Assembly (NCBI RefSeq): GCF_013155545.1
Contig: NZ_JABJVV010000001.1
Location: 496,001 to 560,000 of the forward strand
Direction of reading: 5' to 3'
Length of the DNA: 64,000 bases
DNA from: Caenimonas soli
GTDB taxonomy: Bacteria; Pseudomonadota; Gammaproteobacteria; Burkholderiales; Burkholderiaceae_C
The notes under the pieces were generated by a model, which worked only from the letters and a program-made list of their open reading frames with translations, was not told where the DNA came from and made no database searches. Shown in pieces: positions 50,048 to 58,712 of this stretch. Each line of letters opens with the position of its first letter. Position 1 is the first letter of the stretch. The translations under genes and the position numbers were made by a program.

Positions 50048-51180
50048 GAGCCGGTCAGGTCGAACACGGCGCCCGACATCCACCCGCCTAGGGCCATGCC
50101 GAACAGCGTGGCCATGAGCACGGTGCCGACGCGGGCGCCCGCCTCCCTCGGCGAGAAATGTTCGCGCACGATCAGCGCGTAGGCCGGGACGATGCCGCCC
50201 TGGAACAGCCCGAACAGTCCCGCCACCACATACAGCGACACCAGCCCCTGGAACGGCAGGAACATCAGCAGCGCCACACCCTGCAGGATCGATCCCAGCA
50301 GCAAGGTGCGCAGCCCGCCGATGCGGTCGGATATCCAGCCCGAGGCCAGCCGGCTGACGACCCCCAGGCCGAGCATCAGGGAGAGCATCTCCGCGCCGCG
50401 TGCCGCACCGAACCCCAGGTCCCCGCAATACGCCACGATGTGGACTTGCGGCATGGACATGGCGACGCAACACGCAACCCCGGCCACGCACAGCAGCATT
50501 TGCACGGTTGCCGGCTTCATGCCCATCGGCCGATCGAGCGCGGCCACGCGGCCGCCGGCCAGAACGGGAGCCGGCGCGTGGACTGGCGGCCGGCGCCGCA
50601 ACACGAGCGCGAGCGGCAGCATGGAGACAACGCAGAACACGCCCATGCCCACATAGGTATGGCGCCAGCCGACGCTGTCGATGAAGTACTGCATGATGGG
50701 CGGCCACACGGCGCCGGCGGTGTAGTTCCCGCTCATGCAGATCGCCAGCGCCACGCCACGGCGCCGGTCGAACCATTGCGACGTATCCGCCACCAGCGGC
50801 GCAAAGGTGGCGGAGGTTCCCAGCAAGCCGATCAACAGGCCCTGCGCGGCACAGAACCACCATAAGTTGGGCGCGAGTCCGGCGGCGATGAAGCCCGCAC
50901 CCAGCCCCAGGGCCCCGACGCCCACCGGCACCAGCACACCGAAACGATCGGCCAGGCGCCCCATCAGGATGCCGCCCAGGCCGAAGCCGATCATGGTGAG
51001 CGTGTAGGGCAGCGAGGCGTCCGCCCGCGCCACCCCGAAATCCTCCTGGATGCGCGGCAATACCACGGTGACCGAATACATCCCCGAGCCGCCGACGGTC
51101 ATGAGCAGCAGCGATACAGCCAGCCGCATCCAGGCATAGGGCGATTCGATGTCTTTGGTAGTCGCTGCGCGGCCGGTCAT
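49936..51180 (-). CDS. MFS transporter (oxalate/formate antiporter-like)
   Basis: Major facilitator with about 12 membrane segments, 414 residues from ATG 51180 (an upstream in-frame start at 51219 is possible). LADRFGVLVPVG after helix 2, WFDRRRGVALAICMSGNYTAGAVWPP and GWISDRIGG in the second half are MFS signatures, resembling the OFA and monocarboxylate branches. The last helix (FINGIAWNLLNVSIVGFLMF) is encoded antisense to the DUF2917 tail, a 112 bp convergent overlap. Divergent from the binding-protein gene. Confidence 0.85.
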   Translation of the reverse strand: MTGRAATTKDIESPYAWMRLAVSLLLMTVGGSGMYSVTVVLPRIQEDFGVARADASLPYTLTMIGFGLGGILMGRLADRFGVLVPVGVGALGLGAGFIAAGLAPNLWWFCAAQGLLIGLLGTSATFAPLVADTSQWFDRRRGVALAICMSGNYTAGAVWPPIMQYFIDSVGWRHTYVGMGVFCVVSMLPLALVLRRRPPVHAPAPVLAGGRVAALDRPMGMKPATVQMLLCVAGVACCVAMSMPQVHIVAYCGDLGFGAARGAEMLSLMLGLGVVSRLASGWISDRIGGLRTLLLGSILQGVALLMFLPFQGLVSLYVVAGLFGLFQGGIVPAYALIVREHFSPREAGARVGTVLMATLFGMALGGWMSGAVFDLTGSYRAAFINGIAWNLLNVSIVGFLMFRASRLMRAGAMA

Positions 51181-51302
51181 GGTGTTGTATTGGACATGAC
51201 AACGCCTGCTTGCCCCCACAAACTAAGCGCTTTCCATACTGCCGAGCCAGGACTCTGTGGCATAACGTCGAGTGTGTTGCTAAACGTATTCGAGGAGGCG
51301 CT

Positions 51303-52433
51303 ATGACAAGGTTCAATCTGGCTGCAAGTATCGTCATCGCCGGGGCAGCGCTCGCCGCGACGCACGTGGCCCAGGCCGGGCAGGTCGTGGTCGGGCAAGT
51401 GGCGCCCATGTCCGGGCTCGAGGCCAACCAGGGCCGGGCCTACGCCGCCGGCATGCAGCTGCTTTTCACCAGCGTCAACAAGGCGGGGGGTGTCAACGGC
51501 CATACCTTCGCGCTGGTTCGCAAGGACGACGGCGGCCGGCCCGAAGAAACCTTGAGCGGCACCAAGCAGATCCTGTCCGAAGACAAGCCGCTGGTGCTGG
51601 CCGGCTACTTCGGCAATCGCAACATCAGCGACCTGATGAGTTCGGGCCTGCTCGAAAAAGAAAAGATCGCCCTGGTGGGCTACCGCGCCGCCGAGATCCG
51701 GCCCGAAACGCCGCTGCTGTACAACGTCCGCGCGAGCCTGCGCGACGAGATCAACAAGCTCACCGAGCACCTGGCCACCATTGGCATCACGAGGCTGGGC
51801 CTGTTCTACGAAGATGGCCCCGGCGCCGCCGCCCTGATCGCCGTAGCCGAGGAAGCCGCCAAGAAAGCCAACGCCACGATCATTACCAAGGCTTCCTATC
51901 CCGCCGGCACGGCCCGTGTATCGCCCGCCATCGAGATCTTCACCAAGGTTTCGCCGCAAGCCATCCTCATGGTTTCCAGCGGCGCGGCGGCGGCCGGTTT
52001 CATCGAGCAGTACCGTTCCGCCGGCGGCGGCGCACAACTGTTCGCCCACTCCGGCGCCGATATCGAGCAGCTGTCCAAGCGCCTCGCCGAAGAGCAGATG
52101 CAGGGCGTCGCCATCGCCCAGGTCACGCCCAGCCCGTACAAGATCTCCAGCAAGCTGGCCAAGGATTTCACCGATGCCGTCGCCAAGAACGACAAGCTCG
52201 AAGTGCCGGTCAGCTACGCCATGATGGAAGGCTATATCGCCGCCAAGGTGATCGTGGAAGCGGTGCGCCGCCAGGGGGCCCGCCCCACCCGCGAAGGCAC
52301 GGTCGCCGCCCTGGACGCGATGGATAGCTACAACCTGGGCGGCTATGTCGTCGGGTTCAAGCCGGGCATGCGTTCGGGCTCGAAGTTCGTCGAGCTCTCC
52401 ATCATCAGCGGCGCCGGCAAGATCCGGCAGTAG
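51303..52433 (+). CDS. ABC transporter periplasmic substrate-binding protein (branched-chain type)
   Basis: 376-residue Peripla_BP_6/LivJ-like protein with a signal peptide (about 1-25, cleavage after HVAQA). Mature start GQVVVGQVAPMSGLEANQGRAYAAGMQLLFTSVNKAGGVNG; later VRKDDGGRPEETL and FYEDGPGAAAL. The ligand is unknown. GAGGAG precedes the ATG. No permease or ATPase genes are adjacent, so it is an orphan, a common expansion in Burkholderiales. Confidence 0.88.
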   Translation: MTRFNLAASIVIAGAALAATHVAQAGQVVVGQVAPMSGLEANQGRAYAAGMQLLFTSVNKAGGVNGHTFALVRKDDGGRPEETLSGTKQILSEDKPLVLAGYFGNRNISDLMSSGLLEKEKIALVGYRAAEIRPETPLLYNVRASLRDEINKLTEHLATIGITRLGLFYEDGPGAAALIAVAEEAAKKANATIITKASYPAGTARVSPAIEIFTKVSPQAILMVSSGAAAAGFIEQYRSAGGGAQLFAHSGADIEQLSKRLAEEQMQGVAIAQVTPSPYKISSKLAKDFTDAVAKNDKLEVPVSYAMMEGYIAAKVIVEAVRRQGARPTREGTVAALDAMDSYNLGGYVVGFKPGMRSGSKFVELSIISGAGKIRQ

Positions 52434-52440
52434 CCAGGCG

Positions 52441-52770
52441 CTAGGCCTGCCATACGCCGTAGCCGGCCGCGCGCAGCGCAATGCCCAACTCCACCTCCAT
52501 GTCGCGCGCCGCCTCGTAGGGCATGGGGTTGTACATGGCATACAGGCCCGGTAGCAAACGCAAGCCGTAATCGCGCACGAAACTGTTGGCCTGGATGCCG
52601 GCCTTGTGCTTGTCGAACCGCACATCGGGGTCCAGACCCGTCATTCCCACGTACACGAACGGCTTGCCCAGCTGATACTCCGGATTGGCGCGGCGAAACC
52701 GGCCGACGTTCCACACCTGGTCGGCAAGCTCGACGACATAGACATGGTAGTGATGGCGGCGGGCAGCCAT
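52441..52770 (-). CDS. GIY-YIG-like small protein
   Basis: 109 residues. YHVYVVEL followed by FVYVGMTGLDPDVRFDKHKAG resembles the GIY-YIG nuclease core (two Tyr, an Arg), and EVELGIALRAAGYGVW could supply the Glu. The assignment is by motif only; catalytic activity is uncertain. It starts 12 bp after the metallopeptidase-like gene's stop. Confidence 0.6.
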   Translation of the reverse strand: MAARRHHYHVYVVELADQVWNVGRFRRANPEYQLGKPFVYVGMTGLDPDVRFDKHKAGIQANSFVRDYGLRLLPGLYAMYNPMPYEAARDMEVELGIALRAAGYGVWQA

Positions 52771-52782
52771 TTATTCAGTGAT

Positions 52783-53214
52783 TCAGCGCGGCTTGGCGCC
52801 GGTCCCCCGGGCGGTCTTGCCATAGGCCTCGCGCTCGAACCAGTTGTCCAGGTACGGGCGGCGGCCGCGCAAGAGTTCCACAAGGCTGGACAATAGATAG
52901 GCCGGCACGAACAGCGGGCCCCAGCGCTCGTACTGGCGCACGTGCACCTGCTCGTGGGCTCGCACAGCCCCCAGGACGGCATGGTCGAGCCCGAGGACCA
53001 CGTGGCCGAGGGTGATCGCCGAAAACGCGAACGGCGGGCGCAGGCGCGACAGGTACTCCCCCACCTTGCCGCCGCCGAACTCCAGCGCTCCCTGCCGCAG
53101 GCGCGCGCCACCACCGAAGAGGATCACCAGCAGCCCGAGCACCAGGCCGACAACCGTGTATGGAGAGGCCCACGCGTACGCAGCGCCGCGCACGGCCCAT
53201 CTCAAAGCAATCAT
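52783..53214 (-). CDS. Membrane protein with HEXXH motif, function unknown
   Basis: 143 residues from ATG 53214. A hydrophobic helix at about 19-33 (VVGLVLGLLVILFGGG), then FSAITLGHVVLGLDHAVLGAVRAHEQVHVRQYERWGPLF. HEQVH fits HEXXH zinc-binding metallopeptidases, and a second hydrophobic stretch follows. No named family recognised. Probably an operon with the GIY-YIG-like gene. Confidence 0.65.
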   Translation of the reverse strand: MIALRWAVRGAAYAWASPYTVVGLVLGLLVILFGGGARLRQGALEFGGGKVGEYLSRLRPPFAFSAITLGHVVLGLDHAVLGAVRAHEQVHVRQYERWGPLFVPAYLLSSLVELLRGRRPYLDNWFEREAYGKTARGTGAKPR

Positions 53215-53335
53215 TTCGCAAGGGTAACGCCCCCGGCCGCTCCTGTCCCGCGCGTCGGACGAAGCCGACACGGCGCTGGGCCGGGGTCCGACGCGGCGGC
53301 ATTGCAGCGGCACTTAAGGTGAACTAAACACTTCC

Positions 53336-53346
53336 GGGGGATCCCC
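53336..53346 (+). promoter_or_regulatory. Self-complementary ribosome-binding region of pssA
   Basis: GGGGGATCCCC ends directly at the pssA ATG. The only purine-rich sequence able to serve as a ribosome binding site is part of this palindrome, so start-site pairing could restrain translation. Confidence 0.35.
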
Positions 53347-53973
53347 ATGCAACGAGCCGCAGCGCGCCACTTCTCCATGTTGCGCGGATTTCATCTGGCC
53401 GATTTCTTCACGCTGGGCAACGCCGCCTGCGGCGTGGGTGCGGTCTTCTTCGCCATGCTCTACATGTCGACGCAGCTGGCCTTCCATTTCTACGCCGCCG
53501 CGGCGTTGGCGCCGGCCGCCTTCATCTTCGACGTGCTGGACGGACGCATCGCCCGCGCTCGGCACCAGCATTCCGCGCTGGGCCGCGAACTCGACTCGCT
53601 GTCGGACGTGATTTCCTTCGGCGTCGCGCCTGCGGCTCTGGCGTTCGCCGCCGGCATGCAGGGCGGCTGGGACGTGGCGGCGCTGATCTTCTTCGTGTGC
53701 TGCGGCGTGAGCAGGCTCGCCCGCTACAACGTGACGGCCGAAACGCTGGCGGCCGGCAGTGACAAGGTTGCCTATTTCGAAGGCACACCGATTCCCACCA
53801 GCGTGCTGCTCACCGGCGTGCTGGCCTTCGCAGGCTGGCAAGGCCGTGTGGGCGAAACCCTTTACGGCGGCGTTTACACCATTGGTCCTTGGGACTTGCA
53901 CCTCATGTCCCTGCTGTTCGTGGTCTCGGGCAGCCTTATGGTCAGCAAGACGCTCCACATTCCAAAGCTTTAG
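53347..53973 (+). CDS. pssA: CDP-diacylglycerol-serine O-phosphatidyltransferase
   Basis: Makes phosphatidylserine, the precursor of phosphatidylethanolamine, from the CdsA product. The CDP-alcohol phosphotransferase motif D-G-x2-A-R-x8-G-x3-D-x3-D is complete (Asp65, Gly66, Ala69, Arg70, Gly79, Asp83, Asp87), with about six membrane helices. 208 residues, shorter than the 240-290 residue form, so a second pssA elsewhere is possible. Confidence 0.88.
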   Translation: MQRAAARHFSMLRGFHLADFFTLGNAACGVGAVFFAMLYMSTQLAFHFYAAAALAPAAFIFDVLDGRIARARHQHSALGRELDSLSDVISFGVAPAALAFAAGMQGGWDVAALIFFVCCGVSRLARYNVTAETLAAGSDKVAYFEGTPIPTSVLLTGVLAFAGWQGRVGETLYGGVYTIGPWDLHLMSLLFVVSGSLMVSKTLHIPKL

Positions 53974-53992
53974 CCCTGAAAGGAAAAGCAAA

Positions 53993-54754
53993 ATGGCAAG
54001 GACCATAGACGGCCCCGCCGGGCAGTTGCACGTGGAAGACGGTGGTGGCGGACCCGGCGTGCCCGTTCTGTTCGTTCACTCCTATGCGGGTAGCGCCGCG
54101 CATTGGCGCCCCCAGCTGACGCACTTGCGGCCCCACCGCCGCTGCGTGGCGATCGACTTGCGAGGCCATGGCCAGTCCGATGCGCCGGCCGATTCGGACT
54201 ACAGCATGCCGGCCCTGGCAAAAGACATCGCCGCCGTTGCCGACGGGCTGAGCTTGAGCCGTTTCGTGCTGGTCGGCCACAGCATGGGCGGCGCAGCTGC
54301 GGCGGCTTACGTGGGCGAGCAGCCTGGCCGCGTCGCGGGGCTGGTGCTCGCGGGCTCGCCGGGCAAGTCGGACCCGGCGCAGGCGAAGCAGATCATGGCC
54401 GCATTGCGCGCCGACTACGACAAAACCACGGCCGGCTACTGGAATTCGCTGTTCGAGGGTGCGGAGCCGGCGGTGCGGGACAAGCTGGAAGGTGACATGC
54501 ACCGCGTCCAGCGCGAGCCTTCGCTGGCGATGATTGAAGCCACTTTCGCCTTCGATCCGCTGCCGGCGCTGCGCGCCTATCCCGGGCCCAAGCTAATCAT
54601 AGACACCACGCACGGCGACAGCGACACCGCCTTGTACAAGCAGATGCCCGACATCACGCGCAAGGTTGTCACGGGCACGAGCCACTGGGCTCACATGGAC
54701 AAGCCGCAGGAGTTCAACCGGCTGCTCGACGACTTCCTGGCCTGGATGGCTTGA
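53993..54754 (+). CDS. Alpha/beta hydrolase
   Basis: 253-residue alpha/beta-hydrolase. LFVHSYAGSAAHWRPQL (oxyanion region), DLRGHGQSD, nucleophile elbow VGHSMGGAAAAAYV and a C-terminal TSHWAHMDKPQEF with the putative catalytic His. The substrate is unknown; it resembles esterase/haloperoxidase-like enzymes. AAAGGA ribosome binding site; 19 bp after pssA. Confidence 0.85.
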   Translation: MARTIDGPAGQLHVEDGGGGPGVPVLFVHSYAGSAAHWRPQLTHLRPHRRCVAIDLRGHGQSDAPADSDYSMPALAKDIAAVADGLSLSRFVLVGHSMGGAAAAAYVGEQPGRVAGLVLAGSPGKSDPAQAKQIMAALRADYDKTTAGYWNSLFEGAEPAVRDKLEGDMHRVQREPSLAMIEATFAFDPLPALRAYPGPKLIIDTTHGDSDTALYKQMPDITRKVVTGTSHWAHMDKPQEFNRLLDDFLAWMA

Positions 54755-54789
54755 GCCGGGCCTAGGCGCAGCCGGAGCAAAATCCGGCC

Positions 54790-55323
54790 ATGCCTGCGAC
54801 TGCTCCGGAGCCCGCCACTTCGCTGCGCCTGTTCGTCGCGCTATGGCCCGATCCGGCCACGCGCGCCGCCATCGCGCAGTGGCAGCGCACATGGGACTGG
54901 CCGTCGCGCGCCGCACCGGTCAAGGCCGAGCGTTTGCATGCCACGCTTCATTTCCTGGGCGACGTGCCCGCGCAACGCCTCGGGGAGATTGCGGCGGGCC
55001 TGCGCGGACCCTTCGAACCCTTTGAACTGGAGCTTGGCCACGGCGACGTGTGGCCCAACGGCGTTGCGGTGCTCGAGCCCGCGGACACGCCGCAACAACT
55101 GGAACGGCTGCACGCCGCGCTACGCGATGCAGTAGTTGCCCTGGGCCTGCCGGTGGATGCGCGCCCGTTTCGCCCGCATGTCACGCTTGCGCGGCGGGCA
55201 CGAGGCGCCAAACCGCCCGCCCCGCTTGCGCGTTGGTGCTGGCGCGTCGATGAAGGGTATGTGCTGGTGCGCTCGCTTCCCGGCGGCGCGGGCTACCAGG
55301 TGGTCGAGCGTTTTGGCGTCTAG
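54790..55323 (+). CDS. thpR: RNA 2',3'-cyclic phosphodiesterase (2'-5' RNA ligase family)
   Basis: 177-residue LigT/2H phosphoesterase. The two HxT motifs are in RLHATLHFLGD and FRPHVTLARR, with the expected spacing. It opens 2',3'-cyclic phosphates of RNA in related bacteria. It follows the hydrolase after 35 bp and overlaps the trxC stop region by four bases. Confidence 0.9.
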   Translation: MPATAPEPATSLRLFVALWPDPATRAAIAQWQRTWDWPSRAAPVKAERLHATLHFLGDVPAQRLGEIAAGLRGPFEPFELELGHGDVWPNGVAVLEPADTPQQLERLHAALRDAVVALGLPVDARPFRPHVTLARRARGAKPPAPLARWCWRVDEGYVLVRSLPGGAGYQVVERFGV

Positions 55324-55760
55324 GGCAACTGTGAGCGCGCCCAGCGAACGATATCGGCCGCGCCCATGGCTCCCGGCTGGCGCGCGACCTCGCGGCCGTT
55401 CATGAAGAGCGCCAGGGTGGGAATGCTGCGGATCTGGTAGCGGGCTCCCAGCGTCGTCGCTTCATCGGTATTCACTTTCGCGAGGCGCACATGGGGTTCG
55501 AGCTGGGCGGCGGCCTGCTCGAATGCTGGTGCCATCTGGAGGCAGGGACCGCACCACGGCGCCCAGAAATCGACCAGCACGGGAATCTGGTTGCGGGTGA
55601 TGTGGCGATCGAAGGCAGCTTCATCCAGCGCAGTGGAGTGCCCGTTGAAGAGCGCCTCGTGGCAGCTACCGCAGCCAGGCGCGTTGGCCATGTCGCTCTG
55701 GCGCACCCGGTTGGTGGTGTGGCAGCGCGGGCAGACGATGTGAAGAGTGGCGGCATCCAT
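55320..55760 (-). CDS. trxC: Thioredoxin 2 (TrxC) with zinc ribbon
   Basis: 146-residue thiol-disulfide reductase. N-terminal zinc ribbon with Cys10/Cys13 (CPRC) and Cys30/Cys33 (CGSC), then the thioredoxin fold with redox site WCGPC at 69-73 and IRSIPTLALFMNGREV containing the cis-Pro. TrxC-type proteins respond to oxidative stress in other bacteria. Start ATG 55760 follows the unknown gene at 55772 by 11 bp. Confidence 0.93.
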   Translation of the reverse strand: MDAATLHIVCPRCHTTNRVRQSDMANAPGCGSCHEALFNGHSTALDEAAFDRHITRNQIPVLVDFWAPWCGPCLQMAPAFEQAAAQLEPHVRLAKVNTDEATTLGARYQIRSIPTLALFMNGREVARQPGAMGAADIVRWARSQLP

Positions 55761-55771
55761 ACGCGCTGGTA

Positions 55772-56332
55772 TCAGGGCCGGCGCGAGATCGCCGCGTCGC
55801 GGATCGCGTAGAGTGCCTGCAGGTCCGATGCCAGGTCTTCCGCGTCCTCGTATTGGGGCTGGGTGTCGCCGGCGTCCGAAGACTTGTCGGCTGCTTCCTC
55901 GGCCCAGGCACCCGCACTGGGCATGGGCGCGAAGCCTCGCACGGCCTTGCCGTAAAACTGCCAGGCCACGCTGAACAGCCATTCGCGGGCCTGCGGCTCG
56001 AACTTGAGGATCTCTTCCCAGAAGCTTTCCTGGAAGGCATGGACGTAATCGAGCAGCTGTGCGTCGCCCTGGCGCACCAGGAACTGCACGTGCATGCCCG
56101 CCTTGTGCTGGCGGGTCTTCACGGAGAGGATGCGGCAATCGACCCAGTCGGATGGAACGCCGTGCTTGCGCATGGTGTCGCGCAGCACCACCTGCACCAG
56201 CTCACGGCGCGTGTCGCGCGCCGCCTTGGCCTGATCGACAGCGGCCTTCTCGCGGTGGTCGGACTGCGACGTCTCGTCTGCGGCGCTTGTGCCGTTTGCA
56301 CCGCCCCCAAAGATTTTGTTCAACAGTCCCAT
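55772..56332 (-). CDS. Conserved hypothetical protein
   Basis: 186 residues, no signal peptide or membrane segment. N-terminal low-complexity acidic/Gly stretch, then a compact middle part: AARDTRRELVQVVLRDTMRKHGVPSDWVDCRILSVKTR, MHVQFLVRQGDAQLLDYVHAFQESFWEEI and an acidic C-terminus. I do not recognise a named family. It sits between an FHA protein and trxC on the same strand, with gaps of 24 and 11 bp. Confidence 0.75.
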   Translation of the reverse strand: MGLLNKIFGGGANGTSAADETSQSDHREKAAVDQAKAARDTRRELVQVVLRDTMRKHGVPSDWVDCRILSVKTRQHKAGMHVQFLVRQGDAQLLDYVHAFQESFWEEILKFEPQAREWLFSVAWQFYGKAVRGFAPMPSAGAWAEEAADKSSDAGDTQPQYEDAEDLASDLQALYAIRDAAISRRP

Positions 56333-56356
56333 GCGGCCATTATGACCGGCAGCGGC

Positions 56357-56983
56357 CTACTCCTTCAACAGGAACAGCATCCGCGTAGAGGCCAGTTCCA
56401 GCACGTCGTGATTGGACAACAGCACCGGGTTATCGCCAATGGCCTCGCCATTGAGGGTGGGCGGGCTGCTGCCGTCCAGGTAGGCGACGTAATAGCCGTC
56501 CCTGCGGTGCGACACCGCCACCACGCAGACGCCCGGCTTGCCGAACGTGGTCACGGCCTTGACGACCGGCATCTCCAGCCCCGCCGACGACCCATTCAGC
56601 ACCTGGAAAATGGCGTGGACCATCTTGGGGGTGCTTTCCCCCTCGAACTTCATCGCCATCGTTTCAGCCGAAAAGCCGCTGGGGCGTTCGGTGGCTTCGA
56701 GGAACTGGATGCGGAAGTTGCCGATGGCGATCACGTCACCGTCGTTCAGCTTCTGGCGCTTTTTGACCATCTTGCCATCGACATAGGTGCCGTTGGTGCT
56801 GCGCAGGTCTTCGATGTACACCTCGGCAAGGCCGCGCAGCTCGAACACGCAGTGATGGCCGCTCACCACCATGTTCTCGAGGACGATGTCGTTGTCGGGG
56901 CTGCGCCCCAGCGTAGTACGGTCCTTCTGCAGGTACACGTGCTTGATTTCGACACCCTCGACCGATGCGATGAGTTGCGGCAT
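56357..56983 (-). CDS. FHA domain protein
   Basis: 208 residues. N-terminal forkhead-associated domain with all phosphothreonine-binding residues: TTLGRSPDNDIVL (Gly-Arg), SGHHCVF (Ser...His) and DLRSTNGTYVDG (Asn-Gly). The C-terminal half (TTFGKPGVCVVAVSHRRDGYYV, TLNGEAIGDNP, DVLELASTRMLFLL) looks like a second FHA fold with degenerate binding residues. ATG 56983 is preferred over 56992 by family resemblance. No kinase gene is nearby. Confidence 0.88.
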   Translation of the reverse strand: MPQLIASVEGVEIKHVYLQKDRTTLGRSPDNDIVLENMVVSGHHCVFELRGLAEVYIEDLRSTNGTYVDGKMVKKRQKLNDGDVIAIGNFRIQFLEATERPSGFSAETMAMKFEGESTPKMVHAIFQVLNGSSAGLEMPVVKAVTTFGKPGVCVVAVSHRRDGYYVAYLDGSSPPTLNGEAIGDNPVLLSNHDVLELASTRMLFLLKE

Positions 56984-57034
56984 GGAGAACATAGTAGTGC
57001 GCGGCGGTGCGCGCCGCAAGGTGTGGCGTTGCGT

Positions 57035-57571
57035 TCAGTTCACGGGTTGGGCGCTGCGCAGCGCCGGATAGGGGTTCACCGGCTCGCCCTTCCACCACTG
57101 CCGCAAGGGACCGAGCCGGAATACGGCGAAGTGAAGATGCGGGGCGTCCGGTGCGGCATTGCCGGTGCTGCCCACGTAGCCAATCAAGTCTCCGCGCCGC
57201 AGCATCATGCCCTCGCGCAGGCCCTCGGCGTAGCGGTCCAGGTGGGCGTAGTAATAGGCCAGGTTCTCCTGCGGGTCGAACTGGTAGACGGTCAGCCCGC
57301 CCGGCACACTGGTGAAAAGCTTGACCACGCTGCCGTCGTCCACCGCCACCACCCGGCTCCCGCGCGGCGCGGCGATGTCGATCGCCTCGTGCCGGTGACC
57401 GGGACGCCCCTGCTCGAAGGTGTCCACCAGTGCGGCCGGTGCAACGCCCTCCACCGGAATGACCAGCGCACGCGCCGCCAGCAACGCTGCCCCGTCTTGG
57501 GTTGAAGCGGCAAGGGCCAGTGTCGCGCACAAGGCCAGGCCGCAGAAGCGCCACAAGAACTTCATGGGCAT
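57035..57571 (-). CDS. M23 family peptidase (LytM-like)
   Basis: 178-residue exported zinc endopeptidase-like protein. Signal peptide (about 1-28) precedes the Peptidase_M23 core with HEAIDIAAPRGSRVVAV and YYYAHLDRYAEGL, ending PHLHFAVF with the HxH ligand. It probably trims peptidoglycan cross-links. ATG 57571 has AGGA nine bases upstream; it follows the L,D-transpeptidase gene by five bases, so two cell-wall enzymes are coupled. Confidence 0.87.
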   Translation of the reverse strand: MPMKFLWRFCGLALCATLALAASTQDGAALLAARALVIPVEGVAPAALVDTFEQGRPGHRHEAIDIAAPRGSRVVAVDDGSVVKLFTSVPGGLTVYQFDPQENLAYYYAHLDRYAEGLREGMMLRRGDLIGYVGSTGNAAPDAPHLHFAVFRLGPLRQWWKGEPVNPYPALRSAQPVN

Positions 57572-57576
57572 CGCAA

Positions 57577-58587
57577 TCAGTCCTGCACCTGCACCGCCAT
57601 GCCCGGGTTGACGAGCGACGCCAGCCGCAGCACATCCCAGTTGGTCATGCGCACGCAGCCATTGGTCTCCACGCGCGCCATCTTCGACGGCTCGTCCGTC
57701 CCATGGATGCCCCAGTGCGGCTTGCTCAGCCCGAGCCACATCAGGCCCGTGGGGCTGTTGGGGCCCGGCGGCAGCTTGGTCTTCACTTCGTGCGGCTTGG
57801 CCGTGCGCAGCAGGCTCGGGTCGTAGGTGAATTGCGGATTCTTGACTTCACTGGTGATTTTCATCTGGCCGATCGGCAAGGGATCGCGATTGCCGCCGAA
57901 ACTGACGGGGAAGCCCGCCAACACGCGATTGCCCTCCCCGATCACATAGAGCATCTTGTCGGACTTGTCGATGCGTATCAGCGTCGCCTTGTAGCGCAGG
58001 ACGTTGGGCATGCCCACGTCCGCTACGACCAGCTGGCTGCCCGCAGCGGGCGCGCGATCGCGGTTCATGTCGGTCAACAACTTGGGGCTCATATGGAAGC
58101 GCTCGGCAAGGGCCTCCTGCAGCGACTGGAAGCCCAGATCGGGCAGCTTGGCCTGCTCCATCGGATCCACCGGAATCTTGCGGTAAGGGCCGGCCACATC
58201 CTGCTCGGTCAAGGCGTAGGTGGTGAACACCGGGCCTTGCCCGTCCTGCAGCGCGGTCCAGGTGGCGCCATCGATCTTGCCCGTGGTCGGCAGGCCGCGC
58301 GACAACTGGAACGCCGACACGGCCCGCGCCATGTTGCTGCTGAAGATACCGTCGATCTCGCCCGGCGAGAACCAGCAACGGTCCAGCAGGATCTGGGCGC
58401 GGATGACGGCGGCGCCGCGCGCGCCCACTGCGAGCAGCGGCGTCGCGCTGTCCTCGTTCAGCCGGCCCACCTGCTCGGCCGGATCGAGAGGCACGTGCGG
58501 TGCCCCAGCGGCCTGTGCGGCCCAGGCGGGCGGGGTGGACAGAGCCAACAGCAGGGCGACCACCTGCAGGGTTTGCGAAAAAAACAT
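57577..58587 (-). CDS. L,D-transpeptidase (YkuD) with peptidoglycan-binding domain
   Basis: 336-residue periplasmic enzyme. Signal peptide (about 1-23, AWA), a peptidoglycan-binding domain (about 55-105: [17 protein letters not shown]), then the YkuD domain with GIHGTDEP and the catalytic Cys in [14 protein letters not shown]. Forms 3-3 cross-links or attaches proteins to the wall in relatives. An AGAGGGG site precedes ATG 58587. Co-transcribed with the M23 peptidase. Confidence 0.9.
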   Translation of the reverse strand: MFFSQTLQVVALLLALSTPPAWAAQAAGAPHVPLDPAEQVGRLNEDSATPLLAVGARGAAVIRAQILLDRCWFSPGEIDGIFSSNMARAVSAFQLSRGLPTTGKIDGATWTALQDGQGPVFTTYALTEQDVAGPYRKIPVDPMEQAKLPDLGFQSLQEALAERFHMSPKLLTDMNRDRAPAAGSQLVVADVGMPNVLRYKATLIRIDKSDKMLYVIGEGNRVLAGFPVSFGGNRDPLPIGQMKITSEVKNPQFTYDPSLLRTAKPHEVKTKLPPGPNSPTGLMWLGLSKPHWGIHGTDEPSKMARVETNGCVRMTNWDVLRLASLVNPGMAVQVQD

Positions 58588-58712
58588 GGCAGAGCCCCTC
58601 TGAGCAAGCAATACGCCACCGTAGCGCTGCGCAAGCGGCCCGCTTGTCGGCGCCCGCCGACGGCCGGGGTCAGGTACATGCCTGAAACCCGGCTCAGGTT
58701 CACAATGGGGCA

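Noticed and set aside
51181..51302. Promoter pair between the MFS and binding-protein genes
   Set aside because: No hexamers close enough to consensus with proper spacing could be chosen by eye.
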